Assembly (NCBI GenBank): GCA_035652075.1
Contig: DASREL010000038.1
Coordinates: 1-21,522, forward strand
DNA: 21,522 nucleotides
Direction of reading: 5' to 3'
DNA from: Gp6-AA45 sp035652075
Lineage (GTDB): Bacteria > Acidobacteriota > Vicinamibacteria > Vicinamibacterales > CAVVIG01
Positions 9,232 through 16,832 of this stretch are shown here, piece after piece. Each line of letters starts with the position of its first letter. The stretch's first letter is position 1. The translations under genes and the position numbers were made by a program. The notes under the pieces are model-generated. The model ran no database searches and had not been told where the DNA came from. It saw nothing but the letters and a program-made list of their open reading frames with translations.

Positions 9232-9242
9232 ACGGGAATCTT

Positions 9243-9378
9243 GTGGTGCAGAGTGCAAGGTGCAGGGTGCACCGTGCCACGGTGCGAGGTGCCGCGTGCG
9301 CCACGTGTTGCGCGCACCGGCGCACCCAGCAGGGTGCACCCAAGCACGCTGCACCTTGCACCCTGCACCTTGCACCAC
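9243..9378 (+). repeat. 136-bp inverted repeat built of 7-base units, locus B (between the M13 genes)
   Basis: The left arm is a run of heptads with a GTGCA core: GAGTGCA, AGGTGCA, GGGTGCA, then degenerate CCGTGCC and similar units. The right arm is the complement: CTTGCAC, CCTGCAC, CTTGCAC. The ends are perfect inverted repeats, GTGGTGCA (9243-9250) and TGCACCAC (9371-9378). The centre is near 9310, around GTTGCGCGC. The element fills almost the whole gap between the copy 1 stop (9231) and the copy 2 start (9386 or 9398). As RNA it could fold into a long imperfect hairpin. There is no transposase, no clear target duplication and no plausible coding content. Confidence 0.85.
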
Positions 9379-9397
9379 CTCGTTTATGGTGAGGCTT

Positions 9398-11404
9398 ATG
9401 AAACGACTGCTGTGCGCGCTTCTCTTCGTCGGGGCTCCGCTCGTCGCGATCTCGGATGGCCAGACGAAGTCCGAATCGGGACTCGAGCTGGCAGCGCTCG
9501 ACAAGACCGCCGATCCATGCACCGATTTCTATGAATACGCGTGCGGCGGGTGGATGAAGAACAATCCGATCCCAAACGATCGCTCGCGCTGGGGCCGGTT
9601 CGACGAGCTCCAGGACCGCAACAACCAAGTGCTGCACAGGATTCTCGACGAGGCGGCGGCGAAGCCGACCGGCGAGAACCAGAAGATCGGTGACTACTAC
9701 GCGTCGTGCATGGACGAATCGACGATTAACGCGAAAGGTGCGGCGCCGCTGCAGCCGCTGCTCTCGAAAATCGACGCGCTGAAGACGCCGAACGATCTCG
9801 CGCCGCTCGTGGCCGAACTGCACACGATCCAGACGAACGTTTTCTTCAACTTCGGATCGGAAGCCGATTTCAAGGACTCGTCACTCGAGATGGCGATCGC
9901 CGACCAGGGCGGCATGGGATTGCCCGAACGCGATTACTACCTGCGTGACGATCCGAAATCGGCCGAGCAGCGCAAAGCGTACGTCGAACACATTTCGAAG
10001 ATGTTCGGGCTGCTCGGGATCAGCGAGGCATCGACGAAAGCCGAGAAAGTGATGGCGCTCGAAACCGCGCTGGCGAAGGGCGCGCTCGACGTCACGACGC
10101 GTCGCGACCCGACGAAGATCTACCACAAGCAAACGCCGCAGGAACTGCAGGCGATGACGCCGCAATTCCAGTGGCAGCGCTACTTCGACGGCATCGGCGC
10201 GCCGCCGATCTACGCGCTCAACGTCACCGAACCGGATTTCTTCAAATCCCTCGGCAAGATCCTGGCGTCCTCGTCGATGGACGACATCAAGGCATACCTC
10301 ACGTGGCACGTCGTCCACGCATCGGCGACGATCCTGCCGACCGCGTTCGTCAACGAGAACTTCGAGTTCTATGGCAAGACGATGACCGGCGCCAAGGAAC
10401 TGCGTCCGCGGTGGAAGCGCTGCGTGCAGTACACCGACGGCGACCTCGGCGAGGCGCTCGGTCAGGCGTTCGTCAAGGAAACGTTCGGTCCCGAAGCGAA
10501 GGCCGACACGCTGAAGATGGTCCACGACATCGAGGGCGCGCTCGAAAAGGACATCAACAGCCTGACGTGGATGACCGCCGACACGAAGCGCGAAGCGCTC
10601 GTCAAACTGAAAGCGGTCGCGGACAAGATCGGCTACCCGGACAAGTGGCGCGACTACGGTCCGCTGAAGATCGTCCGCGGCGACGCACTCGGCAACTCGC
10701 AGCGCGCGAACGCGTTCGAATTCCACCGACAGCTGGGCAAGATCGGCAAGCCGACCGACAAAAGCGAATGGGGCATGACGCCGCCGACCGTCAATGCGTA
10801 CTACAACCCGCTGCAGAACAACATCAACTTCCCCGCCGGCATCCTGCAGCCGCCGTTCTACAACGCGAAGAACGATCCGGCGGTGAATTTTGGCGCAGCA
10901 GGCATGGTCGTCGGCCACGAGTTGACGCACGGATTCGACGACTCCGGACGTCAATTCGACGCGCGCGGCAACCTGAAGGAATGGTGGACGCCCAAAGATG
11001 CCGAGGCCTTCAACGAACGCGCCCAGTGCATCGTCGACGAATACTCGAACATGACGGCGGTCGACGATCTGAAGTTGAACGGCAAGCTGACCGAAGGCGA
11101 GAACGTCGCCGACAACGGCGGCGTGCGGCTCGCGCTCATGGCGTATCTCGCGTCGAGCGCGGCGAGCAGTCCGAAAACGCTCGACGGCTTCACGCCCGAG
11201 CAGCGCTTCTTCCTCGGGTTCGGCCAGATCTGGTGCGAGAGCGCGCGGCCCGAGGTCAAACGGATGCTCGCGCAGGTCGATCCGCACTCGCCCGGTCAGG
11301 CGCGCATCAATGGCGTCGTATCCAACATGCCGGAGTTCGCGAAAGCGTTCTCGTGCAAAGCGGACGCGCCGATGGTTCGCAAGAATCAGTGTCGCGTCTG
11401 GTAG
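9398..11404 (+). CDS. Secreted M13-family zinc metallopeptidase, copy 2
   Basis: This 668-residue paralogue of the preceding gene, close in size and motif order, is presumably an extracytoplasmic zinc endopeptidase. The start ATG 9398 is followed by MKRLLCALLFVGAPLVAIS, a typical signal peptide. ATG 9386 (MVRLMKRLL) is an alternative start. GGTGAGG lies only 3 bases before 9398, so neither start has ideal spacing. M13 landmarks are DPCTDFYEYACGGWM near the N-terminus, NAYYNPLQNNINFPAGILQP, the zinc motif H507-ELTH-511, E568 in GENVADNGG, and terminal CRVW. It lacks the Gly/Pro-rich insert (GEPPAVGGPVRRGG) of copy 1. The 3' end overlaps the likely start of the uracil-DNA glycosylase gene. Reading further upstream in frame would translate the repeat element, so I rejected the longer form. 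Confidence 0.94.
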   Translation: MKRLLCALLFVGAPLVAISDGQTKSESGLELAALDKTADPCTDFYEYACGGWMKNNPIPNDRSRWGRFDELQDRNNQVLHRILDEAAAKPTGENQKIGDYYASCMDESTINAKGAAPLQPLLSKIDALKTPNDLAPLVAELHTIQTNVFFNFGSEADFKDSSLEMAIADQGGMGLPERDYYLRDDPKSAEQRKAYVEHISKMFGLLGISEASTKAEKVMALETALAKGALDVTTRRDPTKIYHKQTPQELQAMTPQFQWQRYFDGIGAPPIYALNVTEPDFFKSLGKILASSSMDDIKAYLTWHVVHASATILPTAFVNENFEFYGKTMTGAKELRPRWKRCVQYTDGDLGEALGQAFVKETFGPEAKADTLKMVHDIEGALEKDINSLTWMTADTKREALVKLKAVADKIGYPDKWRDYGPLKIVRGDALGNSQRANAFEFHRQLGKIGKPTDKSEWGMTPPTVNAYYNPLQNNINFPAGILQPPFYNAKNDPAVNFGAAGMVVGHELTHGFDDSGRQFDARGNLKEWWTPKDAEAFNERAQCIVDEYSNMTAVDDLKLNGKLTEGENVADNGGVRLALMAYLASSAASSPKTLDGFTPEQRFFLGFGQIWCESARPEVKRMLAQVDPHSPGQARINGVVSNMPEFAKAFSCKADAPMVRKNQCRVW

Positions 11405-12078
11405 ACGTTCACGCGGACATCGTTGCCTGTGAACGGTGTCCGCGGCTTCGCACCTACTGCCAGCGGATCGCGCGCGAGAAGCGGCGCGCGTATCGCGACG
11501 ACACCTACTGGGGCAAACCGGTGCCAGGCTTTGGCGATCCGCGTGCGCGAATGCTGATCATCGGCCTCGCGCCGGCGGCGCATGGTGCGAACCGCACGGG
11601 TCGCGTCTTTACTGGGGACGGTGTCGGCGGCTCCGGCGACTTCTTGATGTCCGCGCTCCATCGCGCCGGCTTCGCCAACATCCCGACATCAAACCACCCG
11701 GACGACGGCCTGCAATTGCGCGACGCGTTTATCGCCGCCGCGGTCCGCTGCGCCCCGCCTGACAACAAGCCGACGCCCGAAGAGATCGCCAACTGCCTGC
11801 CGCATCTCGACGCCGAGATTGCGGCGCTGACGCGCGTCACAGTCGTCGTCGCGCTCGGCAGGATCGGTTTCGACGCGTATCTCGCGTTGCTCAAGCACCG
11901 CGGCATCGTCGTCCGGCCGAAGCCGCTCTTCGGTCACGCGCTCGCGCACACGCTGCCGAACGGCCAGATACTGATCGGCTGTTATCACCCGAGCCGCCAG
12001 AACACCAATACCGGCAAACTGACGGCGACGATGATGGACGAGGTGTTCCGGCTCGCTCGACGTCGGCTCACGTCCTGA
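11389..12078 (+). CDS. Family-5 (UdgB-type) uracil-DNA glycosylase
   Basis: Base-excision repair enzyme that removes uracil, and in this family also some deaminated purines, from DNA. The signature GLAPAAHGANRTGRVFTGDG is the family-5 motif; it lacks the Asp/Asn catalytic residue seen in motif I of classical UDGs. The second motif is CYHPSRQNTNTGKLT near the C-terminus. Four cysteines suit the family's iron-sulfur cluster: C14 and C17 in ACERCP, plus two in RCAPPDNKPTPEEIANC. GTG at 11389 is the only reasonable start upstream of the first cysteine pair. It gives 229 residues and a 16-base overlap with the M13 copy 2 gene in another frame, which implies coupled expression. The codon assignment is inferred, as no strong Shine-Dalgarno is visible. 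Family membership is secure. Confidence 0.9.
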   Translation: MSRLVDVHADIVACERCPRLRTYCQRIAREKRRAYRDDTYWGKPVPGFGDPRARMLIIGLAPAAHGANRTGRVFTGDGVGGSGDFLMSALHRAGFANIPTSNHPDDGLQLRDAFIAAAVRCAPPDNKPTPEEIANCLPHLDAEIAALTRVTVVVALGRIGFDAYLALLKHRGIVVRPKPLFGHALAHTLPNGQILIGCYHPSRQNTNTGKLTATMMDEVFRLARRRLTS

Positions 12079-12081
12079 CAT

Positions 12082-12111
12082 TTGCACCTGCGTGACCTCA
12101 GAGGTCATCGC
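12082..12111 (+). promoter_or_regulatory. Leader hairpin over the ribosome-binding site of micro-protein 1
   Basis: TGACC (12093-12097) and GGTCA (12103-12107) form an inverted repeat with a 5-base centre. Pairing can extend to GTGACCT/AGGTCAT with a 3-base loop, including one G-U pair. The Shine-Dalgarno GAGG (12101-12104) lies in the 3' arm, 7 bases from ATG 12112. TTGCAC stands 5 bases before the stem. The same arrangement precedes the second micro-protein. As DNA it is also a 15-bp palindrome, so an operator is an alternative reading. Confidence 0.55.
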
Positions 12112-12288
12112 ATGGACACCTTATTCGCGCTGCAGGACAAAACGATTCAGGTGCAGATCGGCAGCGGCCACTGGTACCAGAATCCTGGCTGGGACATTCT
12201 CGCGGCCCTCGCGGCGATCGTCATTCTGTTGTTAATTGTTGTGGCGGTGCGCGGCGGCGGCGGTCCGACGACGATCATTCGTGACTAA
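12112..12288 (+). CDS. One-helix membrane micro-protein, copy 1 (unknown function)
   Basis: A 58-residue protein I do not recognise. The start is ATG 12112, with GAGG 7 bases upstream. A short N-terminal segment (MDTLFALQDKTIQVQIGSGHW) is followed by a hydrophobic helix at about 29-46 (ILAALAAIVILLLIVVAV). A Gly-rich, mildly basic tail ends in GGGGPTTIIRD. The next gene encodes a paralogue that shares LQDKTI, GH-W-NP, the helix and the ending TTI(I/V)(R/K)D. Conservation of both ends around the helix argues that these are real proteins, not chance reading frames. Likely a small inner-membrane protein; orientation and partner are unknown. It sits 33 bases after the uracil-DNA glycosylase stop, so it may share that transcript. 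Confidence 0.75.
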   Translation: MDTLFALQDKTIQVQIGSGHWYQNPGWDILAALAAIVILLLIVVAVRGGGGPTTIIRD

Positions 12289-12306
12289 CGGCTCAGGTCA
12301 CAGCGC

Positions 12307-12335
12307 TTGCACTGGCTGACCGTGGAGGTCAGCCA
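12307..12335 (+). promoter_or_regulatory. Leader hairpin abutting the ATG of micro-protein 2
   Basis: TGGCTGACC (12313-12321) and GGTCAGCCA (12327-12335) form a perfect 9-bp stem with loop GTGGA. The stem ends on the base before ATG 12336. The Shine-Dalgarno GGAGG (12324-12328) is split between the loop and the 3' arm, so it would be partly hidden in the folded RNA. The core TGACC-N5-GGTCA and the TTGCAC (12307-12312) match the leader of copy 1 in sequence and nearly in spacing. Control of translation or a protein-binding site are both possible. Confidence 0.65.
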
Positions 12336-12536
12336 ATGGAAACGCTGTTCGCCTATCTCTACCTACCGCTGCTCGCGCTGCAGGACAAGACGATCGAGGT
12401 GAACATCAACGGCGGCCACGTCTGGTATCACAACCCGGTGTGGATCGCGATCGGCATCATCGCCGCCGTCGTCGTCTTGCTGCTCATCATCGTCGCCGCT
12501 CGCGGTTCCGGCGGCACGACGATCGTCAAGGACTAG
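12336..12536 (+). CDS. One-helix membrane micro-protein, copy 2 (unknown function)
   Basis: A 66-residue paralogue of the previous gene. It starts at ATG 12336 with GGAGG 7 bases upstream. The N-terminus (METLFAYLYLPLLALQDKT) is longer and more hydrophobic than in copy 1, by about seven residues inserted before LALQDK, and could interact with the membrane. It shares LQDKTI.V.I, GGH-WYHNP, a hydrophobic helix at about 36-53 (IAIGIIAAVVVLLLIIVA), and the tail RGSGGTTIVKD. No catalytic motif is visible. The stop (12534-12536) is directly followed by the stop of the large convergent gene, with no base between. No terminator could fit there, so the two transcripts probably overlap. I do not recognise a family. 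Confidence 0.75.
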   Translation: METLFAYLYLPLLALQDKTIEVNINGGHVWYHNPVWIAIGIIAAVVVLLLIIVAARGSGGTTIVKD

Positions 12537-15500
12537 TTACTGGCGCTGATCGTGCGGCACGGCCACCGTCGTCGACGATGCGGTCGCGTTGCCCGATCCG
12601 TCGACGCAGCTCACGGCGATCGTGTAGATCCGCCCGTCGCCGCTCCCGTTCCGGTCCGCTTGCAGCGACACTGTCAGCGGGCCGGTGATCGTCCACTGAT
12701 CGGACCCCGGTTCGTCGCTCGACACACCGGTCACGCTGCACGACGGCGCGATGCCGCCGAGATCCGTCGCGCTCACTTGAATTGCGACCGGCACCATCTT
12801 CTTGTTCGGCGGCCAGATTGAAGTGACGCTCGGCGTCACGCTGTCGATCACGGGCGGCGTCGTATCGACGATCGTCAGCACGCCGTTGTGCGCTGAGACG
12901 GTGTAGTTGATCAGCCGTCCATTCGGATCGCTCAGTACCGGCGTAATGACGTATTGCCCCACCGAACTCGTGATGTCGGCGGACGTCCCGAACGCGGCCG
13001 TGATGCCGTCGCCGCCGACGACGCCGCTGAGCGTGCCGGTCAACGCCGGATTCGGCGTGCCGAACTCGCGCGTCACGTCGTTGGCAGACACCGACAGCAG
13101 CGCCGGCGCAACATCGAAGGATCGATCGACGTCGCCGGCCGGATTGAAGTTGTCCGATCCCGCCTGCGACGCCCGAACGACGACCGTTCCCGCACCGCTG
13201 ATGTGCACCGTCGACCCGCTGATCGTCGCCGGGCCGGACGCAATGCTGAACGAAACCGGCAAGCCGGACGAGGCGCTCGCCGTGACGCCGAAGTCCGACG
13301 CGCCGTACGTTTTAGGCGCAATCGTCGCGAAGTCGATCGACTGGTCGGCACGAGCGACGGTGAAGGTCAACGGCGCGGAGACGCTGGCGACAGAGTTGTC
13401 GTCGCCGGCGTACGACGCGGTCATCGAGTAATCGCCGGCGGGCAACGACGCCGTCGAAAACGACGCGTGCCCGGTCTCGTCGAGCGGCACGACCATCGAG
13501 GTGCCGTCGAAGAAGAACGTCAGGTCGCCGGTTGGCACATGGTCTGCGCCGCTCGTGACCGTGGCCGAGAAGCCGAGCGGCTGACCGAACACCGGCGTGC
13601 CCGACGACTGCAACGTTGTCGTCGTGTTCGCGCGGAAGAAGATCTCGAGCACCGGATGGAGTTCGATCGCGTTCGGCGCGACGCCCGTCTGGCCGTGTTC
13701 GAAGTCGAAGAAGCCGATGCCCTTCACGCGGACCGGAATGCCGGCGTTCTGGAAGAACGTCTGCGCCTGCAGCCGCGCGTCGAATGTCGCACGCGCGTTC
13801 GCGATCCCCGGGCCGAACGGGTCGGTGCTGTCGAACACACGAGGTCCCGACCCTGACGGGTTCGGCGCGAGCGTGCAACCCGGGTTTGGAATTTCGGCAA
13901 TCAACGTATGGCCGTTCAAGTCGTCGAGGACGATGTGGTAGTCGACGTCGGTCTCGAGCTTGTAGAACGTCATCGTCGCGTCGATCTGATACAGCGTCGT
14001 TTCGACACCGTCGATGCGGACCGTGGCGAAGGTTGTGTTGAGCACGTTTTCACTCGGCGCCGGGAACCTCGCCAAATCGAAGATCGTCGACGGCACCGTC
14101 GTGCCAAGGTTTACCTGTCCTACCGTGCTGTCGGTGCCGACTTTGACTTCCCACCGCTCCACGCCGCACGACGGGCTTTCGACCGTCAACGTGATTGGCG
14201 CCGTGGCCGTTCGACTTTGCTCGTCCGTGATCGTCGCAACGAGGTACTTCGCGCCGGTTTCGATTGCCGCCCCGACCGTCTGCTGGACTGAGAAGATGTT
14301 GTCGCCCGCGGTCAGGTCGCCGTGGGTTCCATCGTCGTAGAAGGCCTGCGACGAAGCGCCGCCGATTGCCGCGAGGTTCGCCGACACGCTGATTCCCGTG
14401 CTCGGTGTCGCCGTCGCCGGCGTGACGCGAACCGTCAGCAGCGTCGAACTGCCGGGCAGGCGCGAGTCGGGCGTTGCGATGCCCAATCCCGACGGCTGCG
14501 TCGGATCGCCGCCGCAGCCATTCGCCGGCGCCAGACTGTTGCGCGGAATCGGTCCTGTGGCTACGAAGTCGGCGGCATTGTTGTCCGAGTCCTGACAGCC
14601 GTTGCCGCGACGAATCGCCGCGGTCGTGTTCGTCAACACGGGGGCGGCGGACGCTTCCGCGCAATTCGCCGATCCATATCCGACGAGATCGACGAACGTG
14701 CCGGCGGCCGGGCATTGACCGACGATCGGCACGTTGATGTTCATCAATGCGACCTTGGCGCTGCCTGCGCCCATCGCGATCGTGCCGACGACGTTCGGCA
14801 CCGGCAGCGCGGTCGTGCCGGCGTTCCCCTGCGCCTCTTCGACGAGGAAGTAGTGCCCTGGCTGGATCAGGCACGGACCGGTCGGACAAATCTCGGTTAT
14901 CTGCCACGCGCCGGTCGTGGTGCCCGCGGAGTTGTATTGCACCGACCAGCCGGTGACGTCGACCGGGTTGATGTCGTCGTTGAAGATCTCGATGAAATCG
15001 TTCGTGTAGGTCGCGCCCGAATTTCCGCCGCCGCCGTACACCTGACTGATCTTGACCGTCGTGGGTGGTGGCGGTGGTTGCACCGTAAGCGAGATCGACG
15101 TCGTGCTGCTCCGGCCCTGCGGTGTATCGCTGACGGTAATCGGCAACGATTGCGGCCCGAACGCCGCCGTGTTCGAGATCGTTGCCGTAAACGTGAAGTC
15201 GTTGCCCGAACCGGTGAACGCTTGCGTCGAGGATCCACCAATCGATGACAGATCGCCGACCACGCTAATCGTGCCGCTCGGAGGATTCGTGCCCGGCGTC
15301 ACCGACACCTTCAACAGCGTCGACTCATTCCGATGAAGACTCGACGGGCTTGCCGATCCGGTGCCCGTTGGCGCCGTCGATGGAGGCGTTACCGTCAACC
15401 CGGAACTGATCGCTGCGGTCGTGCTCGAATGCTCTGGATTCGTGTCGGCCACGGTTGCGGTCAACGGATATGTCGCCGGCGGCAATGAGCTCGGCACCGC

Positions 15501-16778
15501 GGCGGAGAACGTAAACGTGTTGTTCGGACCGGCGGCAAACGTCTGCACGCCGGGAATGCCGATGGCAGTGAGGTCTGACTTCACCGTGAGGCCGATGCTC
15601 GACGGGTTCGTTCCCGGTGTGACCTGGACGGTCAACACGGTCGTCGTGCCGGCCTTCACGGGATTCGGATTCGCGGTGTAGACGCCAGTGGGATTCGTCG
15701 GGTGCGGCGGTTGTGAATTCGACGGCGTCAGCGCGACGCCGCGGAACGCTTTGTTCGTTCCGGCACTCGCCAGGGTGGTCGGCGTGCCGCTCAACGTACC
15801 CGTCGGTCCGCTGGAGTCGGTCACGCTGAACAAGGTCGCGCCGTTGCTGCCCGTGACGAACAACGTCACCGTGCCGCCCTGAACCGTCCCGGTGATGCCG
15901 CGAGCCGTGGCAATCGCAACGCTCCCTTTCGGCACCCAATTCCCGCTCACCAACGCGTACTTCTGCACCTGTCCGCCGTCGTCGGCGACGTAGAGGGTGT
16001 CGACGCCTGGAGTGCCGTCGAGGTCCGCAAAGAAAAACGCGTCGGGACTGCCGGACGTCGGAAAACCGGGCAGGTTCGCGATCGTCTGGCCGGTCGTCGT
16101 CGCGGTGCCGCCGCTGACGGTACCGACGCGCACGGCGGAGCCCGACGCGGTCGACACATAGAGCTGACCGGCGAAAATCCCGGCCACACGCAGATTCGTG
16201 ATGGCACTGCTGATCTGCGTCGACGACGTGGCGCCGAGCGTTAGAAACTGGACGCCGCTCACCGATCCGATCGCCCAGATGCTCGTGCCGTCGGTGCTTG
16301 CGACGCTGCGAATGTTGCCACCGCTGAACGAATTGCCCGCGGTGCCGTTGAACACGGTGCTCGTGTCGACGGTCCCAGCGTTGTCGATGCGCCCGACGAC
16401 CCGGTTCACAGCGGACGAAGTCGTCGTCGCGACGCTTGCGGTCGTCACGTTCGCGTCGTAACCGGAGACCATGACGTAGCGGCCGTCGGCCGAGAGCGTC
16501 AGGAAGCCGTCATTCGTCGCCGATCCGCTCGATGTCAGCCGACGGTTCGCACCGTTGACGCTCGTCGGCATCGCAATCGACTGCACGAGGGTTCCGCTCG
16601 CTGTGAATTCGTCGATGAACACCGGCGCGGCCGCACTTCCCAGGCCGGTGGATCCGTCGCCGACTCGATAGACCACGATGTTGCCGAGGGTAAATCCGGC
16701 CGCTTGAAGTCTGGCGAATTGGAAAACTGTCGCGATCGCGGCAGCGGCGATTACAAAAATTGTCAGCAGTCTGCGCAT
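12537..16778 (-). CDS. Large secreted mosaic protein: propeller-like head, Ig-like modules, lamin-tail domain, MBG
   Basis: 1413 residues with a signal peptide at 1-27 (MRRLLTIFVIAAAAIATVF, cleavage near LQA). Residues about 30-355 are Ser/Thr/Gly-rich and repetitive (LSADGRYVMVSGYD, DTLYVADDGG), resembling a beta-propeller. Three related modules of about 95 residues start near 365, 473 and 767, each with a V(T)P(G/A)T...-P...I motif followed by DLxxIG or NLAAIG. A lamin-tail domain (ISQVYGGGGNSGATYTNDF onward, about 577-750) separates modules two and three. A Cys-flanked region from CGVERWEV (about 870) ends in GIGFFDFEHGQTGVAPNAIE (about 1016-1040). Then come a group-3 Ig-like domain (about 1048-1145), MBG-like repeats (about 1150-1300) and a last domain with SIWPPNKKMVPV, ending VPHDQRQ. 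No LPXTG, PEP-CTERM or catalytic motif is evident, so adhesion or a structural role is only a guess. On the minus strand TAAGAT (16794-16789) lies close to the start. Confidence 0.9.
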   Translation of the reverse strand: MRRLLTIFVIAAAAIATVFQFARLQAAGFTLGNIVVYRVGDGSTGLGSAAAPVFIDEFTASGTLVQSIAMPTSVNGANRRLTSSGSATNDGFLTLSADGRYVMVSGYDANVTTASVATTTSSAVNRVVGRIDNAGTVDTSTVFNGTAGNSFSGGNIRSVASTDGTSIWAIGSVSGVQFLTLGATSSTQISSAITNLRVAGIFAGQLYVSTASGSAVRVGTVSGGTATTTGQTIANLPGFPTSGSPDAFFFADLDGTPGVDTLYVADDGGQVQKYALVSGNWVPKGSVAIATARGITGTVQGGTVTLFVTGSNGATLFSVTDSSGPTGTLSGTPTTLASAGTNKAFRGVALTPSNSQPPHPTNPTGVYTANPNPVKAGTTTVLTVQVTPGTNPSSIGLTVKSDLTAIGIPGVQTFAAGPNNTFTFSAAVPSSLPPATYPLTATVADTNPEHSSTTAAISSGLTVTPPSTAPTGTGSASPSSLHRNESTLLKVSVTPGTNPPSGTISVVGDLSSIGGSSTQAFTGSGNDFTFTATISNTAAFGPQSLPITVSDTPQGRSSTTSISLTVQPPPPPTTVKISQVYGGGGNSGATYTNDFIEIFNDDINPVDVTGWSVQYNSAGTTTGAWQITEICPTGPCLIQPGHYFLVEEAQGNAGTTALPVPNVVGTIAMGAGSAKVALMNINVPIVGQCPAAGTFVDLVGYGSANCAEASAAPVLTNTTAAIRRGNGCQDSDNNAADFVATGPIPRNSLAPANGCGGDPTQPSGLGIATPDSRLPGSSTLLTVRVTPATATPSTGISVSANLAAIGGASSQAFYDDGTHGDLTAGDNIFSVQQTVGAAIETGAKYLVATITDEQSRTATAPITLTVESPSCGVERWEVKVGTDSTVGQVNLGTTVPSTIFDLARFPAPSENVLNTTFATVRIDGVETTLYQIDATMTFYKLETDVDYHIVLDDLNGHTLIAEIPNPGCTLAPNPSGSGPRVFDSTDPFGPGIANARATFDARLQAQTFFQNAGIPVRVKGIGFFDFEHGQTGVAPNAIELHPVLEIFFRANTTTTLQSSGTPVFGQPLGFSATVTSGADHVPTGDLTFFFDGTSMVVPLDETGHASFSTASLPAGDYSMTASYAGDDNSVASVSAPLTFTVARADQSIDFATIAPKTYGASDFGVTASASSGLPVSFSIASGPATISGSTVHISGAGTVVVRASQAGSDNFNPAGDVDRSFDVAPALLSVSANDVTREFGTPNPALTGTLSGVVGGDGITAAFGTSADITSSVGQYVITPVLSDPNGRLINYTVSAHNGVLTIVDTTPPVIDSVTPSVTSIWPPNKKMVPVAIQVSATDLGGIAPSCSVTGVSSDEPGSDQWTITGPLTVSLQADRNGSGDGRIYTIAVSCVDGSGNATASSTTVAVPHDQRQ

Positions 16779-16832
16779 GGGTGCGCAGATCTTATCCGTC
16801 CTTTGTAACTTCCGTACGGAGTTTTTGCAGCG
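16779..16832. other. Gap between the dehydratase and the large secreted protein
   Basis: 54 bases between two minus-strand genes. It contains a perfect 10-bp palindrome, TCCGTACGGA (16811-16820). On the minus strand it also holds a possible -10 hexamer TAAGAT (16789-16794), close enough to the ATG for an almost leaderless transcript. No convincing -35, Shine-Dalgarno or terminator with a T-run was seen. Confidence 0.4.

Noticed and set aside
9243..9378. CRISPR-like array
   Set aside because: Units are 7 bases, contiguous and inverted in the second half, with no spacers and no cas genes.
9243..9378. Insertion sequence or MITE
   Set aside because: No transposase and no flanking target duplication seen; kept only as an inverted repeat.
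9260..9397. N-terminal extension of M13 copy 2 through the repeat
   Set aside because: It would translate the heptad repeat ahead of a proper signal peptide that starts at 9398 (or 9386).
9881..11287. 468-codon minus-strand frame
   Set aside because: Antisense shadow of M13 copy 2.
12064..12087. Sigma-54 promoter ending in TTGCAC (also at 12289-12312)
   Set aside because: TTGCA fits a -12 box, but no GG element stands at the required distance in either copy.
16801..16832. Rho-independent terminator at TCCGTACGGA followed by GTTTTT
   Set aside because: The T-run is on the plus strand, where no gene ends; the palindrome has no room for a loop. On the minus strand no T-run follows.
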